Shown here: positions 5,818-6,521 of the stretch, in pieces | How the letters are laid out: each line of letters begins with the position of its first letter | How positions within the stretch are numbered: the stretch's first letter is position 1 | Translations under genes and position numbers: made by a program | Origin: Alphaproteobacteria bacterium | GTDB lineage: Bacteria > Pseudomonadota > Alphaproteobacteria > Rhizobiales > Hyphomicrobiaceae | Direction: 5' to 3' | Length of the DNA stretch: 6,521 nucleotides | Assembly (NCBI GenBank): GCA_005888525.1 | Contig: VBAB01000587.1 | Span: forward strand, 1-6,521 | The notes under the pieces: generated by a model | Told to the model about the DNA's origin: nothing | What the model saw: the letters and a program-made list of their open reading frames with translations, nothing else | The model's database searches: none

Positions 5818-6521
5818 ATGCAAACGACCACGCCTCCCTTCCGTGCCGACATGGTGGGCAGCCTGCTCCGCACCGCCCCCCTCAAGGATGCCCGCGCCAA
5901 GCGCGAGAAGGGCGCCATCACGCCGGCCCAGCTGAAGAGCGTAGAGGACGAGGAGATCAGGAAGATCATCAAGAAGCAGGAGGAGGTCGGCCTGCAGCTC
6001 GCCACCGACGGCGAGTTCCGCCGCTCCTGGTGGCACTTCGACTTCTTCTGGCACCTCACGGGCTGCGAGCGCGTCGTGCTCGATCACGGCATCCAGTTCC
6101 ACGGCATCCAGACCAAGCCGGAGAGCCTCAAGGTTACGGCTAAGCTGGATTTCCCTGCCGACCATCCCATGCTCGAGCATTTCAAGTTCGTGGCGGCCAA
6201 CACCAAGCTCGCGCCGAAGATGACCATCCCCTCGCCGGCGGTGATGCATTTCCGCGGCGGGCGCAACGCCATCAGCAAGCAGGCCTATCCCGACATGGGC
6301 GCCTATTTCGACGACCTCGCCAAGCTCTACGGCAAAGCCATCAAGGCCTTCTACGCCGCGGGCTGCCGCTACCTGCAGCTCGACGACACGGTGTGGGCCT
6401 ATCTGTGCTCCAAGGAGCAGCTGGCGGAAGCGCGCGCCCGCGGCGAGGACGCCGACAAGCTTGCCGGCATCTACGCGAAAATCATCAACACGGCACTGAA
6501 GGAGAAGCCCGCCGACATGAC
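5818..6521 (+). CDS. MetE-like (cobalamin-independent methionine synthase family) protein, N-terminal part
   Basis: The first 234 codons of a gene that runs off the right edge with no stop. It belongs to the single-domain family related to the catalytic C-terminal half of MetE, as in Bacillus YxjG/YxjH. It begins with PFRADMVGSLLR (7-18), then has QLATDGEFRRSWWHFDFF (60-77), PADHPMLEHF (113-122), PKMTIPSPAVMHFRGGR (133-149) and CRYLQLDDTVWAYLC (183-197), in the expected order. MetE family enzymes use a zinc-activated thiol as methyl acceptor; the main His-x-Cys zinc motif is expected just past the window end, so catalytic competence cannot be judged. MetE itself moves methyl from 5-methyltetrahydrofolate to homocysteine, but short relatives of this type have diverse or unknown methyl donors. 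It follows livF closely and is probably cotranscribed. Whether it acts on the imported compound is unknown. Confidence 0.88.
   Translation, partial: MQTTTPPFRADMVGSLLRTAPLKDARAKREKGAITPAQLKSVEDEEIRKIIKKQEEVGLQLATDGEFRRSWWHFDFFWHLTGCERVVLDHGIQFHGIQTKPESLKVTAKLDFPADHPMLEHFKFVAANTKLAPKMTIPSPAVMHFRGGRNAISKQAYPDMGAYFDDLAKLYGKAIKAFYAAGCRYLQLDDTVWAYLCSKEQLAEARARGEDADKLAGIYAKIINTALKEKPADM

Noticed and set aside
6085..6111. Direct repeat CACGGCATCCAG twice with a 15-base period in the MetE-like gene
   Set aside because: It encodes HGIQF-HGIQT, which resembles the normal family sequence in this region, so it is probably not a recent duplication.

Overview
The window is GC-rich DNA, dense with genes that all read on the + strand. 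It has the tight, overlapping gene packing and protein types of a soil or rhizosphere-type proteobacterium. An alphaproteobacterium of the Bradyrhizobium/Reyranella kind is my best guess, from remembered family sequences and not from a search. The layout is: the end of a LuxR-family regulator (2-358); a spacer of about 325 bases holding a near-perfect chromosomal parS (ParB-binding) motif; a 4-hydroxybenzoyl-CoA-type thioesterase (684-1106); a 164-base gap with a plausible promoter; a branched-chain amino acid type (HAAT/Liv) ABC importer (1271-5782); and the first 234 codons of a MetE-like cobalamin-independent methionine synthase family protein (from 5818 to the window edge).

The importer has all five usual parts in order: substrate-binding protein, LivH permease, LivM permease, LivG ATPase, LivF ATPase. 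Start and stop codons overlap at LivM/LivG (GTGA) and LivG/LivF (ATGA), and only 3 bases separate LivH and LivM, so these genes are one transcription unit. With an acyl-CoA thioesterase of the 4-hydroxybenzoyl-CoA type next door, the likely cargo is an aromatic or other carboxylic acid rather than leucine. That is an inference from context and from resemblance of the binding protein to aromatic-acid binders.

Two lesions hit this importer. LivH has an internal deletion of about 31 or 34 bases that shifts the reading frame at about 2812, so the gene as written is broken. LivF carries an exact 18-base tandem duplication (5153-5188) that repeats six residues immediately after the Walker A lysine. 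SBP, LivM and LivG look intact. Either the transporter is decaying or the assembly has local errors; both are checkable.

I found no tRNA, rRNA, CRISPR array, insertion sequence or phage gene. I found no clear new multi-gene system. The most unexpected signals are the parS motif in the leader of a metabolic gene and the paired lesions in the transporter.
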